A stretch of 47,316 nt of DNA from Aquidulcibacter sp. (lineage in GTDB: Bacteria > Pseudomonadota > Alphaproteobacteria > Caulobacterales > Aquidulcibacteraceae), in NCBI RefSeq assembly GCF_020253525.1, contig NZ_JADCBK010000067.1, positions 1 to 47,316 on the forward strand, read 5' to 3'. The notes beneath the pieces are model-generated. The model was not told the origin of the DNA. It was given only the letters and a program-made list of their open reading frames with translations, and did no database searches. The position numbers and the translations under genes are program-made. Below are positions 26,132-35,312 of the stretch, piece after piece (position 1 is the first letter of the stretch; each line of letters opens with the position of its first letter).

Positions 26132-27035
26132 CCGTTTTGGTCTGGGCGTCGCGCAAGGTGATGTAGAGCGTCGAGATGATGACGATGGCTGCCCCCACCA
26201 TGGCTAAAGTGTCGGGTATTTCGTGAAAGAAGATCACACCGGCAATCGCCACCAAGGGCAAGCGTATATAGTCGATCAAGGCCATCAGCGAGGCTTCCCC
26301 CGTCGATAAAGCCCGCACATAGCAGGATTGGGCGACCACGCCTGCGAACCCCATGGCGATCAAAAGGCCCATGGTCTTTAGGTCTGGCAAGACGGGGTCA
26401 AGGATTAGGAAGGGCAGGCCTGCCAATGTGGTGAACACATTGCCATAGACCACCAAAGTCAAAGACGAGTGATCCTTGGTCAAATCCTTAACCGTGACGA
26501 GGGCAAAGGCAAAGGCCAGTGCCGAGACCAAAGCGGCAATCGTTGCGGGATCAAGCGCGGTCGCATAGGCTGAGAAATCAGGCTTGGTCATCATCAAGAT
26601 CCCGACAAAGCCAATGCCAACCGCCGTCCAGCGCCGCCACGCAACTTTTTCCTTCAAGATCACAACGGCCAGTATCGTCATGAATAAGGTGCGCGAGAAG
26701 CTTAAAGCTTGGCTCTGGGCTAAAGGCAGATGCACCAGCGCGTAAAAGCCCGCAAAAAAGCCAATCGTGCCATAGCTGGACCGCAAAAGGAGCTTACCGG
26801 GCCTTGATGTCTTCCACACTTGTGGCCCGGCCATCAAAGCAAAGGGCAAGACCGCCACCACACCTGCTAAGGAGCGCCAGAAGATCAGCATGGCAACACT
26901 GGTGGTCGAGCCCAAGCCCTTGGCCAGCACTGCCATCACCAAAAAGCCTGCCGCAGACCCCAACATCCAAAGCGCGCCGATGCTATTGGGCGACAGCGGC
27001 AATTTCTTAGGGGCAGGGCTTGTGGTCTGATCCAT
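26103..27035 (-). CDS. EamA/DMT-family transporter
   Basis: 310 aa with about ten hydrophobic helices in two EamA repeats, the second starting near GIGFVGILMMTKPDF. SFSRTLFMTILAVVILKEKVAWRRW is the usual end of the first repeat (core: VVILKEKVAWRRW), and IFFHEIPDTLAMVGAAIVI closes the second. The family exports metabolites or amino acids across the inner membrane; the substrate is unknown. The ATG has AGGG upstream. The 3' ends of this gene and the YhhN-like gene overlap by 29 bases (26103-26131). Confidence 0.88.
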   Translation of the reverse strand: MDQTTSPAPKKLPLSPNSIGALWMLGSAAGFLVMAVLAKGLGSTTSVAMLIFWRSLAGVVAVLPFALMAGPQVWKTSRPGKLLLRSSYGTIGFFAGFYALVHLPLAQSQALSFSRTLFMTILAVVILKEKVAWRRWTAVGIGFVGILMMTKPDFSAYATALDPATIAALVSALAFAFALVTVKDLTKDHSSLTLVVYGNVFTTLAGLPFLILDPVLPDLKTMGLLIAMGFAGVVAQSCYVRALSTGEASLMALIDYIRLPLVAIAGVIFFHEIPDTLAMVGAAIVIISTLYITLRDAQTKTAKPLAPPPA

Positions 27036-27047
27036 GAAAGCCCTGAT

Positions 27048-27902
27048 CTAGCTTTGCGGTGTCGGCACGGCATCGCCAAAAATAGAAGCCATGGGGGAGG
27101 GCGCGGCAGGGTCCCACGCATGGCGTGGACCCACCGTGATCCCGCCATCAACGACCAAATGCGTGCCCGTCATGAAGCTGCCTGCATCGCTCATCAACAA
27201 CAGGACCGCTTCGGCAATGTCCTTAGGCTGCCCTGCGCGCCCAATCGGTTGGGCTGCCCCGCCCTGATGGGCGATGAGGGCTGCAAGTTGATCGGCTTGT
27301 TCGCGAGGTAGGCCCAGTGCCGTACCAAAGATGGAAGTTGCAATCAGGCCCGGGCAAATTGCGTTGACCCGGATGTTTTTCGCACACAATTGGGCAGCGG
27401 CCACTTTGCTGAAATGGATCACGGCGGCCTTGGCCGTGGAATAGGCAATCGGGCCCCACCCAGCTTCAAGGCCCGCAATGGAAGCGGTATTGACGATTGA
27501 GCCACCGCCGCGCTTGGCCAGATGTGGCACCGCATGCTTGGTGCCGTAAAAGACCGAAGTCACCAGCACATCAAAAATTGCCTTCCAGTCTTTGGACTCA
27601 ACGTCTTCCAAAGGGCTCATAATGCCGGCAGAGCCTGCATTATTGAACAGGCCATCGACCCCGCCGAACTGGCTTGCCGCAGCATCGAGAATGGCTTTGA
27701 CTTGGGCTTCATCGGTGACGTCGCAATGGCGATAGATCAGACGGTCCTTGAAGCGGGCTTCCAGATTGGCCCCTTTTTCATCTTGGATGTCGGCTGCCAA
27801 AACAAAAGCGCCTTCTTCAATCAAGCGCTCGACCGTTCCAAGGCCAATGCCACTGGCAGCCCCTGTTACGACAATGACCTTGTCTTTCACGCGTCCAACC
27901 AT
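27048..27902 (-). CDS. Short-chain dehydrogenase/reductase
   Basis: 284 aa. TGAASGIG (13-20), NNAG (87-90), Ser141, Tyr154 and Lys158 (AYSTAK) form a complete classical SDR active site. VNAICPGLIAT and MTGTHLVVDGG are also typical. A C-terminal extension of about 25 aa (after TVGPRHAWD) goes beyond the usual 250 residues. Asp38 (AADIQ) suggests NAD preference. GGGAGT precedes the ATG. It follows the ABM and quinone oxidoreductase genes on the same strand, so a small redox operon is likely; substrate unknown. Confidence 0.9.
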   Translation of the reverse strand: MVGRVKDKVIVVTGAASGIGLGTVERLIEEGAFVLAADIQDEKGANLEARFKDRLIYRHCDVTDEAQVKAILDAAASQFGGVDGLFNNAGSAGIMSPLEDVESKDWKAIFDVLVTSVFYGTKHAVPHLAKRGGGSIVNTASIAGLEAGWGPIAYSTAKAAVIHFSKVAAAQLCAKNIRVNAICPGLIATSIFGTALGLPREQADQLAALIAHQGGAAQPIGRAGQPKDIAEAVLLLMSDAGSFMTGTHLVVDGGITVGPRHAWDPAAPSPMASIFGDAVPTPQS

Positions 27903-27932
27903 GGCTTTACTCCCTGAGTAGTGTCGCCGCGT

Positions 27933-28256
27933 CTAGAGCGCGGCTTTATTATCGACTTCGAATGAAGTCAGATTGGCATCACCAAGGCCAAGATCATTCC
28001 ATTTACTGCGCCAGATCTTGGTATGATTGGCTTCGCGGTGGCGCTTGAACGAGGCCATATCTGCCCAGATCTCAAAGACCCGGATGGTCATCGGGTCAAA
28101 GGCATCAACGGCATAGGTATATAGTTCACACCCTTCTTCTGCCCGTGATGCCGTCGACATCGCTGCCATCGCTGCCAATACGGGCAAGGTGACACCCCGC
28201 CTTGCCCGAAAAGTCCCGGCCACAATCACAGCGCCGGGAGGCTTTGGTTCGGTCAT
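27933..28256 (-). CDS. Antibiotic-biosynthesis-monooxygenase (ABM) domain protein
   Basis: 107 aa. The dimeric alpha/beta ABM fold is suggested by VIVAGTFRARRG, GCELYTYAVDAFDPMTIRVFEIW (core RVFEIWADMASFKRH) and AFKRHREANHTK-like spacing, as in YgiN-type quinol monooxygenases and many stress or quinone-linked proteins. Its ATG overlaps the stop of the upstream quinone oxidoreductase gene (ATGA), which implies translational coupling. A role in quinone redox chemistry would fit both, but this is inference. Confidence 0.82.
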   Translation of the reverse strand: MTEPKPPGAVIVAGTFRARRGVTLPVLAAMAAMSTASRAEEGCELYTYAVDAFDPMTIRVFEIWADMASFKRHREANHTKIWRSKWNDLGLGDANLTSFEVDNKAAL

Positions 28257-29248
28257 AACGTCACAACAACCTTTCCAGTGGCTTTGCGGTCCATCAGATG
28301 ACGGATCGCTTCAGCGCCCTTATCCAATGGAAAATGTGCAGAGACATGGGGTTTGATTTTTCCCGCTGCATACAAAGCCATCAGTTCGGCGATGTTCTCC
28401 TGATTCGCCTTTGGGTTGCGCGCCGTAAAGGCGCCCCAGAACACGCCAACGATTTGGCAGGACTTCAAAAGCGTTAGATTGAGGGGAATGGCGGGGATGC
28501 CTGCTGGGAAGCCAATGACCAAGAAACGGCCTTCCCATCCAATGGCGCGCAAGCTGGCTTCGGCATAAGCCCCACCCACACCGTCATAAATCACGTCAGC
28601 GCCATTGGGGCCACAGGCCTTTTTGAACAAATCTGCCAAGGCCTTTTTGCCTTCGGCATCAAATTCGCCCGTTGGATAGACAAGGCCTTCATCTGCGCCA
28701 TGGGCCAAACAGACGTCGACTTTTTCTTGGGTCGAGCAAGCCGCAATGACTTTGGCGCCCATGGCTTTACCCAGTTCAACTGCCGCAAGACCAACCCCGC
28801 CAGCTGCGCCCAGCACCAACAAAGTTTCGCCCGCCTTCAACTGCCCGCGATCCTTCAGGCCATAGTGGCTGGTGCCATAGGTCATGATGAAGGCTGCTGC
28901 CTCATCAAACGGCATGCTGTCGGGGATGGGGATGCAGCGTGCGGCAGGCAGTGCGATTTTTTCTGCCAAGCCGCCCCAACCGGTCGAGCCAATCACGCGG
29001 TCACCGACTTTGAGGTGGGTGACGCCTTCCCCAACAGCGGAGACAACGCCCGATACTTCCCCACCTGGCGCAAATGGGCGCTCTGGCTTGAATTGGTACT
29101 TGTCCTGAATGATCAAGACGTCGGGATAATTGATGCCGACGGCCTTCACGTCGAGAATCACATCGCCTTTGCCTGCGACGGGCTCAGGCAATTCCGATAA
29201 GCTAAGGGTCTCGGGCATGCCGGGTGAATGGGACAATAGCGCCTTCAT
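28253..29248 (-). CDS. NADPH:quinone oxidoreductase family protein
   Basis: 331 aa from the ATG at 29248, chosen for AGGAG nine bases upstream. GroES-like N-terminus with GINYPDVLIIQDKYQ and PGGEVSGVV, then the cofactor loop VLGAAGGVGLAAVELG, and VIYDGVGG. No zinc-binding cysteines. The family reduces quinones or activated alkenes with NADPH in the cytoplasm. First gene of the group with the ABM protein and the SDR. Confidence 0.9.
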   Translation of the reverse strand: MKALLSHSPGMPETLSLSELPEPVAGKGDVILDVKAVGINYPDVLIIQDKYQFKPERPFAPGGEVSGVVSAVGEGVTHLKVGDRVIGSTGWGGLAEKIALPAARCIPIPDSMPFDEAAAFIMTYGTSHYGLKDRGQLKAGETLLVLGAAGGVGLAAVELGKAMGAKVIAACSTQEKVDVCLAHGADEGLVYPTGEFDAEGKKALADLFKKACGPNGADVIYDGVGGAYAEASLRAIGWEGRFLVIGFPAGIPAIPLNLTLLKSCQIVGVFWGAFTARNPKANQENIAELMALYAAGKIKPHVSAHFPLDKGAEAIRHLMDRKATGKVVVTL

Positions 29249-29284
29249 GATGTGTCTCCTGAGCAATCTGTTTTGAAAGGCATA

Positions 29285-29303
29285 GCGAAGTGCTACGCTT
29301 CGC
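29285..29303. promoter_or_regulatory. Inverted repeat in divergent promoter region
   Basis: GCGAAG and CTTCGC form a 6-bp inverted repeat with a 7-base spacer between the quinone oxidoreductase and isoaspartyl peptidase genes. AGTGC / GCACT overlaps it as an alternative pairing. Operator or chance; no more can be said. Confidence 0.25.
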
Positions 29304-29376
29304 ACTAGAGCAGGATGTCTCATTTCTCATTTTTCTTGGGCACCCTTTTGGGCCCCCAGCGTATCGGGAGCATTTC

Positions 29377-30243
29377 ATGGCTTGGGCATTGGCACTTCAT
29401 GGTGGGGCAGGACCTGCCCGTGGTCGCACCTATGATCGGGAGGAAGCCCATATGGCCGAAGTCTTGAAGCGTGGGGCCGATATGCTGGAAGAAGGCTTAT
29501 CCGCGCTGGATGTGGTGGTCTCCATGGTGCGGGAATTGGAAGATTCAGGCTTCCATGTTGCAGGCAAGGGGGCCTCGGCCAATGGCAATGGTGAGTATGA
29601 ATTAGATGCTGCGGTGATGGATGGCGCGCTGCGACGTGCTGGGGCTGTTGGGGCCTTGGTCGGCTTCCGTTCGCCCATTATGGCGGCGCGCGCAGTGATG
29701 GAAGAAACCCCGCATGTGCTGTTGGTTGGCGCTGGAGCCAAGGCTTTTGCGCGCGACATGGGCCTTGAAGAGATTGAAGACCCTGCCGCTTATTATACCC
29801 CTGCCGTGCGCCGCCCGGTGGAGCCCGGAGAGCTTGCCCATGGCACGGTGGGCGCTGTGGCGCGCGATATTGCAGGCCGTTTGGCTGCGGCCACGTCTAC
29901 CGGCGGCCTCTTAAACAAAATGCCTGGCCGGGTTGGCGATACGCCTTTGATCGGGGCAGGGACTTGGGCGGACGAGCGGGTTGCGGTTTCGTGTACCGGC
30001 CAGGGCGAATATTTCATGCGCGCGGCTGTGGCCGCCGATATCTCTGCCCGCGTTCGCTATGGTGGGCAGACTTTGGCGTCGGCGTGCGCCGGGGCTTTGG
30101 CCGATATGGAAACCCAAGGCGGCGATGGCGGCCTGATCGCCGTTGACGCCATGGGCAATGTCTCCACGCCCTATGTCAGCGAAGGCATGAAGCGCGGAAT
30201 TGCCACCCATACCGGCCGCTTTGAGGTGAAGACGTTTCGGTAA
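29377..30243 (+). CDS. Isoaspartyl peptidase / plant-type L-asparaginase
   Basis: 288 aa from the ATG at 29377 with CGGGAG upstream; the frame is open 29 codons further but without family similarity. N-terminal ALHGGAG is the family start. The protein should self-cleave before Thr157 (ELAHG-TVGAV), the N-terminal nucleophile. ATSTGG and GAGTWADE follow as in IaaA. It splits isoaspartyl dipeptides and asparagine, recycling damaged protein. A GC-rich stem without T run (30253-30295) follows. Confidence 0.92.
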   Translation: MAWALALHGGAGPARGRTYDREEAHMAEVLKRGADMLEEGLSALDVVVSMVRELEDSGFHVAGKGASANGNGEYELDAAVMDGALRRAGAVGALVGFRSPIMAARAVMEETPHVLLVGAGAKAFARDMGLEEIEDPAAYYTPAVRRPVEPGELAHGTVGAVARDIAGRLAAATSTGGLLNKMPGRVGDTPLIGAGTWADERVAVSCTGQGEYFMRAAVAADISARVRYGGQTLASACAGALADMETQGGDGGLIAVDAMGNVSTPYVSEGMKRGIATHTGRFEVKTFR

Positions 30244-30252
30244 ATCTGTTCC

Positions 30253-30295
30253 CTGCCCGAATACAAACGCCCAAACCGCTTGGCGTGCGGGGCAG
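30253..30295 (+). terminator. GC-rich two-part stem-loop after isoaspartyl peptidase gene
   Basis: CTGCCC (30253-30258) pairs with GGGCAG (30290-30295), and inside it ACGCC (30267-30271) pairs with GGCGT (30282-30286). No T run follows, so termination is doubtful; it may instead be a leader structure for argB. Confidence 0.3.
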
Positions 30296-30347
30296 ACATC
30301 GTTAAAGCGAACTCCCCGCCTTTGAGCCCTTTGGGAATCTAACGCCA

Positions 30348-31277
30348 ATGACTGCTGACACCGCCGCCCCCAGCAAAGCTGAGACTGCTTTTGCAACCGC
30401 CAAAACCTTGGCCGAGGCGTTGCCCTTTATCCAGCGCTATGACCGCGAAACCGTGGTGATTAAATATGGTGGCCATGCCATGGGCGATGAGGCAACCGCC
30501 CAGCGCTTTGCCGCTGACGTCGTCTTGTTGAAGCTTGTGGGCATTCACCCCGTGGTCGTCCATGGCGGCGGGCCACAGATTAGCGCCATGCTGAACCGGG
30601 CGGGCGTAAAGTCTGAGTTTGTTGACGGTCTGCGCGTGACTGATACCGCCACGATGGAAATCGCCGAAATGGTGCTGTCGGGCGCGGTCAATAAGCAATT
30701 GGCGCATTTGATTACCCAAGCGGGCCGCGAAGCCGATGTGCGTGGCGTGGGTCTGTCGGGCAAGGATGCGCGCCTGTTCACGGTCGAAAAAGTTGTACGC
30801 ACCCGCAAGGACCCCGAAAGCTTGATTGAGCAAGTGGTTGATCTGGGCTTTGTCGGCGATCCCAAAGAAGTCGATGCGCAATTGGTCATGACCTTGATCA
30901 AGGCCGAGCAGGATTATGTGCCGGTGGTGGCCCCCATTGGCGTGGACCCAGCCGGTGCGACCTTCAACATCAATGCCGATACCGCTGCTGGGGCCTTAGC
31001 CGGGGCGCTACACGCCAAGCGCTTCTTGTTATTGACCGATATTGAAGGGGTGAAGGACGGCCAAGGCAATCTGATCCCTGAGATGACGATCGCCGACGCG
31101 CGCGCTTTGATGGCGTCAGGCGTTGCGAATGGCGGGATGATCCCTAAATTAGAGACAGCCATTGCGGCGATTGAATCCGGTGTGGAGGCCGTCGTCATCC
31201 TAGATGGCCGGACGCCCCACGCCATCCTCAACGAACTTTTCACCGACTCCGGTTCAGGAACCCTTATTCGCTCATGA
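30348..31277 (+). CDS. argB: Acetylglutamate kinase
   Basis: 309 aa. The amino-acid-kinase fold is clear: [25 protein letters not shown], the GLSGKDARL loop, [20 protein letters not shown] (core [15 protein letters not shown]) and [10 protein letters not shown]. It phosphorylates N-acetylglutamate in arginine synthesis, in the cytoplasm, and is usually feedback-inhibited by arginine in the cyclic pathway; an N-terminal extension helix of about 25 residues fits that type. The next gene starts in its stop (ATGA), so argB heads a run of coupled genes. Confidence 0.97.
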   Translation: MTADTAAPSKAETAFATAKTLAEALPFIQRYDRETVVIKYGGHAMGDEATAQRFAADVVLLKLVGIHPVVVHGGGPQISAMLNRAGVKSEFVDGLRVTDTATMEIAEMVLSGAVNKQLAHLITQAGREADVRGVGLSGKDARLFTVEKVVRTRKDPESLIEQVVDLGFVGDPKEVDAQLVMTLIKAEQDYVPVVAPIGVDPAGATFNINADTAAGALAGALHAKRFLLLTDIEGVKDGQGNLIPEMTIADARALMASGVANGGMIPKLETAIAAIESGVEAVVILDGRTPHAILNELFTDSGSGTLIRS

Positions 31278-31996
31278 CCACACGCCCGCTGACCCGACTT
31301 TATCAGGCCGAAGATTGGGTCTTTGATCTCGATAACACGCTTTATCCCGCCGAATGTGATTTATTTGCCCAAATTGACGAGCGCATGACTGAATTTGTCG
31401 GCCGCTATTTGGGCCTAGATTATGATGCGGCCAAGGCCAAGCAGAAACATTATTATACCACCTATGGCACCACACTAAACGGCATGATGCGCGAGCATAA
31501 TATGCCCGCCAGCGCCTTCCTCGATTATGTCCATGATTTGGACTATAGCCCTGTGGTGCCCGCGCCCAAATTGCGCGCCGCGATTGAGGCTTTGCCCGGC
31601 CGGAAATTGGTGTTCACCAATGGCTCGCGCGGCCATGCTGAGCGCACGCTGAAAGCTTTGGGGTTGGAGGATGTTTTCCACGATCTGTTTGACATTGAGG
31701 CGACCGGCTATGTGCCCAAGCCCAAGCGCGAAGCGTTTGATGTGTTGATTGACCGCCATGTGGTTGAGCCGACCAAATCCGTCATGGTGGAAGATTTGTC
31801 GCGCAATTTGCTGACGGCTCACGAGCTTGGCTTTTCCACCATTCTTGTCTGGTCGTGGAAGGATTGGAGTCACGAGCCTGTTGATGGCCGCCCGGCAGGG
31901 CCTGTCGATGAGACGCCCGACCATGTCCATCACATGACCAATGATTTGACCGCCTTCTTGGAAGCGGTTGTTGAAGCGGGAACCCAGCATGGCTGA
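31274..31996 (+). CDS. HAD-family pyrimidine 5'-nucleotidase-like phosphatase
   Basis: 240 aa. Motif [11 protein letters not shown] carries the nucleophile and acid/base Asp; motif II is [14 protein letters not shown], and motif III is KPKREAFDV with VEDLSRNL. This matches the SDT1/PHM8-type pyrimidine 5'-nucleotidase group that often neighbours dapD in alphaproteobacteria. The ATG overlaps the argB stop, so translation is coupled. The physiological substrate is not determined. Confidence 0.9.
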   Translation: MTTRPLTRLYQAEDWVFDLDNTLYPAECDLFAQIDERMTEFVGRYLGLDYDAAKAKQKHYYTTYGTTLNGMMREHNMPASAFLDYVHDLDYSPVVPAPKLRAAIEALPGRKLVFTNGSRGHAERTLKALGLEDVFHDLFDIEATGYVPKPKREAFDVLIDRHVVEPTKSVMVEDLSRNLLTAHELGFSTILVWSWKDWSHEPVDGRPAGPVDETPDHVHHMTNDLTAFLEAVVEAGTQHG

Positions 31997-32306
31997 GATC
32001 CATCAAGACATCACCCAATTCACCGCAGAGCGGGCTTGGGGTGCGCGGGATTTGGCGGAAATTGCCGGGGCGACGGTGCGGCTGCATTGGACCGATCAGC
32101 CCTATATTTGGCACACCAACACCGGCGCGGAGGTCTTTATGGTGGTCGATGGCGCGGTTGATATGTCCTATAAGGTCGATGGCGCTGAAAAGACTGTACG
32201 GCTTGGTCCCAATGATATTTTTGTGGCCAATGTGGGCGATGAACATATTGCGCGCCCTGTAGGGGTCGCCCGGATTTTGGTGGTTGAAGAAAAGGGTTCG
32301 ATCTAG
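31989..32306 (+). CDS. Cupin-domain protein
   Basis: 105 aa from the ATG at 31989, which overlaps the end of the HAD gene by eight bases; an earlier in-frame ATG (31968) lies deeper inside it. The small beta-barrel motifs are visible: HTNTGAEVFMVVDGAVDMSYK with the His and Glu of motif 1, and LGPNDIFVANVGDEHIARP with the His of motif 2. Probable metal-binding single-domain cupin, ligand unknown. Part of the argB-to-DUF3291 gene run. Confidence 0.85.
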   Translation: MAEIHQDITQFTAERAWGARDLAEIAGATVRLHWTDQPYIWHTNTGAEVFMVVDGAVDMSYKVDGAEKTVRLGPNDIFVANVGDEHIARPVGVARILVVEEKGSI

Positions 32307-32314
32307 GTTAGCCC

Positions 32315-32686
32315 ATGCACCATTTGCACGATCCTTTAGCCCCGCAAGCCGAGCCGATTACATTTGACGACTTCTTGAAGGTCGATATTCGGGTCGGCAC
32401 GATTGTGTCAGCCGAGGTGTTTGAGGCGGCGCGCAAACCCTCTTACATTTTGATGGTCGACTTTGGCCCGACCTTGGGCGTCAAGAAATCATCCGCCCAA
32501 ATCACCACCCATTATCGTTTGGATGACTTGGTTGGGCGCCAAGTTGCTGCCGTGGTGAATTTCCCGCCGCGTCAGATTGGACCCATACGTTCAGAAGTGC
32601 TGACCTTGGGCTTCCCTGATGCAGATGGCCACGTGGTCCTATTTGCTCCCGATCAAAACGTGCCGAATGGTGGACGTTTGTTCTAA
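32315..32686 (+). CDS. csaA: CsaA-like tRNA-binding-domain protein
   Basis: 123 aa, slightly longer than the usual 110 because of a short N-terminal tail. FLKVDIRVGTIVSAE, KKSSAQITTHY, VVNFPPRQIGPIRSEVLTLG and NGGRLF are characteristic of CsaA/YgjH, an OB-fold dimer that binds tRNA and has been called an export chaperone. It follows the cupin gene after eight bases. The ribosome site is weak (TAGG). Confidence 0.92.
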   Translation: MHHLHDPLAPQAEPITFDDFLKVDIRVGTIVSAEVFEAARKPSYILMVDFGPTLGVKKSSAQITTHYRLDDLVGRQVAAVVNFPPRQIGPIRSEVLTLGFPDADGHVVLFAPDQNVPNGGRLF

Positions 32687-32704
32687 TTCCTTGTGCCGTT
32701 AGTG

Positions 32705-32720
32705 ACGCAAGCGATTGCGT
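32705..32720. promoter_or_regulatory. Inverted repeat upstream of dapD
   Basis: ACGCAA and TTGCGT are separated by four bases (GCGA), 18 bases after the csaA stop and 57 before the dapD ATG. It could be an operator for dapD or a short hairpin ending the upstream transcript; there is no T run. Confidence 0.3.
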
Positions 32721-32776
32721 GACCGATCAAGCACGGGCATAGCAGAAAGCCTTATGGCCAAACCTGCTAGCTGAAA

Positions 32777-33640
32777 ATGACCACGCCCATGACTGATCTC
32801 AACCACCTTGAAGCCACCATCAATGCCGCGTGGGAAGACCGGACCGCTATCTCCATTGAGACGACAGGGCCTGTACGAGATGCCGTGGGGGAGGCTTTGA
32901 CCTTGTTGGATCAAGGCGTGGTGCGCGTGGCTTCGCGTGGCGCAGACGGTCAATGGACGACGCATCAATGGCTGAAGAAAGCCGTGCTTTTGTCCTTCCG
33001 CCTCAATGACAATTATCTGATCGACCCTGAGCATGATCCCCATCCGGTGCAGCATGCCGGGCGCGCCTTTGACAAAGTGCCCTTAAAGACCGCGCGCTGG
33101 TTGGAGGCTGATTTCCGCGAAGCAGGCTTCCGCATGGTGCCGGGCTCTGTCGTGCGCCGGGGCAGCTTTATTGCCAAGGGCGCGGTCCTGATGCCAAGCT
33201 TTGTGAATATCGGGGCCTATGTGGGTGAAAACACCATGATCGACACCTGGGCGACGGTTGGTTCCTGTGCCCAGATCGGGGCCAATGTCCATATTTCTGG
33301 CGGCACAGGCATTGGCGGGGTGTTGGAGCCTTTACAAGCCGGCCCCGTTATCATCGAAGACAATGTATTTGTGGGGGCCCGTTCTGAAGTGGCCGAGGGC
33401 GTGATTGTGCGCGAAGGCGCTGTCATCTCGATGGGGGTGTTTTTGGGCGCTTCGACCAAAATCATCGACCGGGCCACAGGGGCTGTCTATCGCGGCGAAG
33501 TGCCCTCCTATGCGGTGGTGGTGCCAGGCTCTCTGCCAGACCCCAAGGGTGGACCCAGCTTGGCTTGCGCTGTTATCGTCAAAACCGTCGATGCGCAGAC
33601 CCGGTCCAAAACAGGAATCAATGAATTACTACGCGATTAG
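32777..33640 (+). CDS. dapD: Tetrahydrodipicolinate N-succinyltransferase
   Basis: 287 aa, family length. The helical N-terminal part ([19 protein letters not shown]) is followed by the left-handed beta-helix with hexapeptide repeats ([19 protein letters not shown], core [20 protein letters not shown]) and the family segment [17 protein letters not shown]. It succinylates tetrahydrodipicolinate in the lysine/meso-DAP pathway; dapE removes the succinyl group later. ATG 32789 is an alternative start. DUF3291 follows after eight bases. Confidence 0.97.
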   Translation: MTTPMTDLNHLEATINAAWEDRTAISIETTGPVRDAVGEALTLLDQGVVRVASRGADGQWTTHQWLKKAVLLSFRLNDNYLIDPEHDPHPVQHAGRAFDKVPLKTARWLEADFREAGFRMVPGSVVRRGSFIAKGAVLMPSFVNIGAYVGENTMIDTWATVGSCAQIGANVHISGGTGIGGVLEPLQAGPVIIEDNVFVGARSEVAEGVIVREGAVISMGVFLGASTKIIDRATGAVYRGEVPSYAVVVPGSLPDPKGGPSLACAVIVKTVDAQTRSKTGINELLRD

Positions 33641-33648
33641 GAGGCCTC

Positions 33649-34131
33649 ATGTTTCCACAGCCAGAAAATCATTATCTCGCCCAAATCAATGTCTCCGTGT
33701 CGCGCTATGATCAGGATGATCCGCGCTTTGCAGGCTTCACCAGCCGTATTGATGCGGTGAACGCCATTGCCGAACGGGCAGAGGGCTTTGTGTGGCGGCT
33801 CAAGTCTGACTCTGGCAATGCGATGGATATTCGCGCCTCTGACGATCCGCGCTTTTTGATTAACATGAGCGTGTGGAAGACAGCTGAAGCCTTGGAAGAC
33901 TTTGTTTGGAAGACCGCCCATGTCAAAGTCTATAATCAAAAGGCCGAATGGTTTCCTTCACTCGGGACCGCCCATATGGCGTTTTGGTGGGTGCCAATTG
34001 GCCATATTCCAACTTATGAGGAAGGGATGGCGCGTCTTGAGACCTTGCGCGCCCAGGGGCCAAGCGAAACGGCTTTTGGCTGGGAAAGCTTGCCTCAGGT
34101 CGCTGAATGGCGCTCTAAACGCTGCGGTTAG
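33649..34131 (+). CDS. DUF3291 protein
   Basis: 160 aa, the usual length of this uncharacterised family, recognised by LAQINVSVSRY, GFVWRLKSD, INMSVWKTAEALEDFVWKTAH (core MSVWKTAEALEDFVW) and MAFWWVP. The fold is probably a small dimeric alpha/beta barrel related to ABM-type proteins (inference). TTAGGAGG overlaps the dapD stop and serves as its ribosome site, so it is coupled to dapD. Function unknown. Confidence 0.88.
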   Translation: MFPQPENHYLAQINVSVSRYDQDDPRFAGFTSRIDAVNAIAERAEGFVWRLKSDSGNAMDIRASDDPRFLINMSVWKTAEALEDFVWKTAHVKVYNQKAEWFPSLGTAHMAFWWVPIGHIPTYEEGMARLETLRAQGPSETAFGWESLPQVAEWRSKRCG

Positions 34132-34179
34132 TGCAATTTTACCGTCGATCTGGAAAATAATCTGAGCCTTGTCATAATT

Positions 34180-34195
34180 ATCACGTTTTCGTGAT
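34180..34195. promoter_or_regulatory. ATCACG-TTTT-CGTGAT inverted repeat
   Basis: A perfect 6-bp inverted repeat with a 4-base spacer lies in the 181-base gap before the Gfo/Idh/MocA gene. A second, AT-rich one (TTTATC / GATAAA, 34247-34264) is nearer to it. Either may bind a regulator; the first could also form a weak terminator after DUF3291. Confidence 0.35.
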
Positions 34196-34312
34196 CTGTG
34201 GGGCTTGACCCGCTGCCGAACGGAACCAAAGTGTGGCCGTTGCGTTTTTATCGATTCGGATAAAGACTGCGGACTTTAAGTTTTTATCTCCGTAAAGATG
34301 AATTGGAAGTAG

Positions 34313-35284
34313 ATGGCTCTTCGGTTCTCTATTCTCGGCGCGGCACGCATTGCCAAACCCGCATTGATCGATCCCATAGCTGAAAATCCAGATGCAATTC
34401 TGGTGGCGATTGGGGCTTCGACGCGGGAGCGCGCGCTTGAATATGCCATGACCCATTCGATCCCCCATGCGGGAACCTATGAGGAAGTGATCGCGCGCGA
34501 TGATGTCGATGTGGTCTATATTGCTCTGCCACCTGCTGGGCATTGTGAGTGGAGCCTCAAGGCCCTTGCAGCGGGCAAACATGTGTTCCTTGAAAAGCCG
34601 GCCACGGTGAATGAGGCCGATGCGCGAACCTTGGTAGATGCAGCCAATAAGGCCGGTAAGCGCTTGATCGAGGCCTTTCATTATCGTTGGCATCCTTTGT
34701 TTCGTCGGGCTGTGGACATTGTTCAGTCCGGCCAATTGGGTGAGCTTGTTTCCGGTGAAGCGGAGTTTTCGGTTCCCATCGTCCGCAATGCGCGGGAGTT
34801 TCGCTGGCAAGCCTCCCAAGGTGGGGGCGCATTAGCAGACCTTGGCTGTTATCCCGTCAGTTGGTTGCGCCATTTGGCTGGGGCAGAACCCCTTGTGACC
34901 GCCGCCCACCAAGACCTTGAACCTGATGGTGTAGATCGGCGCACAACGGCCCATTTCTCCTTTCCAACCGGCCTTGAGGCCGATGTGATTTGCGATATGG
35001 ACCCAGAAGGCGGGCGCAAGCCGCCTCGGCTAGAACTTGTTGGCACCAAGGGTCGCCTTGATATCGACAATCCTTTAGCCCCCCAATATGGCGCGGAATT
35101 GAAACTGACCATCGACGGCCAAGAAACCCGCGAAACCTTCCCGCGTCGCCCAACCTTTGCCTATCAGTTCGATGGCGTTGTGGACGCTATTCAAACCGGC
35201 AAGCCTGTTTGGACCGAGGGCGCGGACTTGATCGCCAATGCGGCAGCGATGGCTGCGATCCGTCGGGTGGCCGCCTCTGGCTAG
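34313..35284 (+). CDS. Gfo/Idh/MocA-family oxidoreductase
   Basis: 323 aa. An N-terminal Rossmann domain (ILGAARIAKPALI) is followed by the family EKP motif (VFLEKPATVNEADA) with the catalytic Lys, and FHYRWHPLFRRAVD. The C-terminal alpha/beta sheet domain includes GGGALADLGCYPVSWLR. NAD(P)-dependent sugar or polyol oxidoreductase; substrate unknown. GGAAG precedes the ATG. It sits between dapD and dapE but no link to lysine synthesis is evident. Confidence 0.92.
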   Translation: MALRFSILGAARIAKPALIDPIAENPDAILVAIGASTRERALEYAMTHSIPHAGTYEEVIARDDVDVVYIALPPAGHCEWSLKALAAGKHVFLEKPATVNEADARTLVDAANKAGKRLIEAFHYRWHPLFRRAVDIVQSGQLGELVSGEAEFSVPIVRNAREFRWQASQGGGALADLGCYPVSWLRHLAGAEPLVTAAHQDLEPDGVDRRTTAHFSFPTGLEADVICDMDPEGGRKPPRLELVGTKGRLDIDNPLAPQYGAELKLTIDGQETRETFPRRPTFAYQFDGVVDAIQTGKPVWTEGADLIANAAAMAAIRRVAASG

Positions 35285-35312
35285 AGCCACCAATCTGCCC
35301 TAGGTTGGGCTT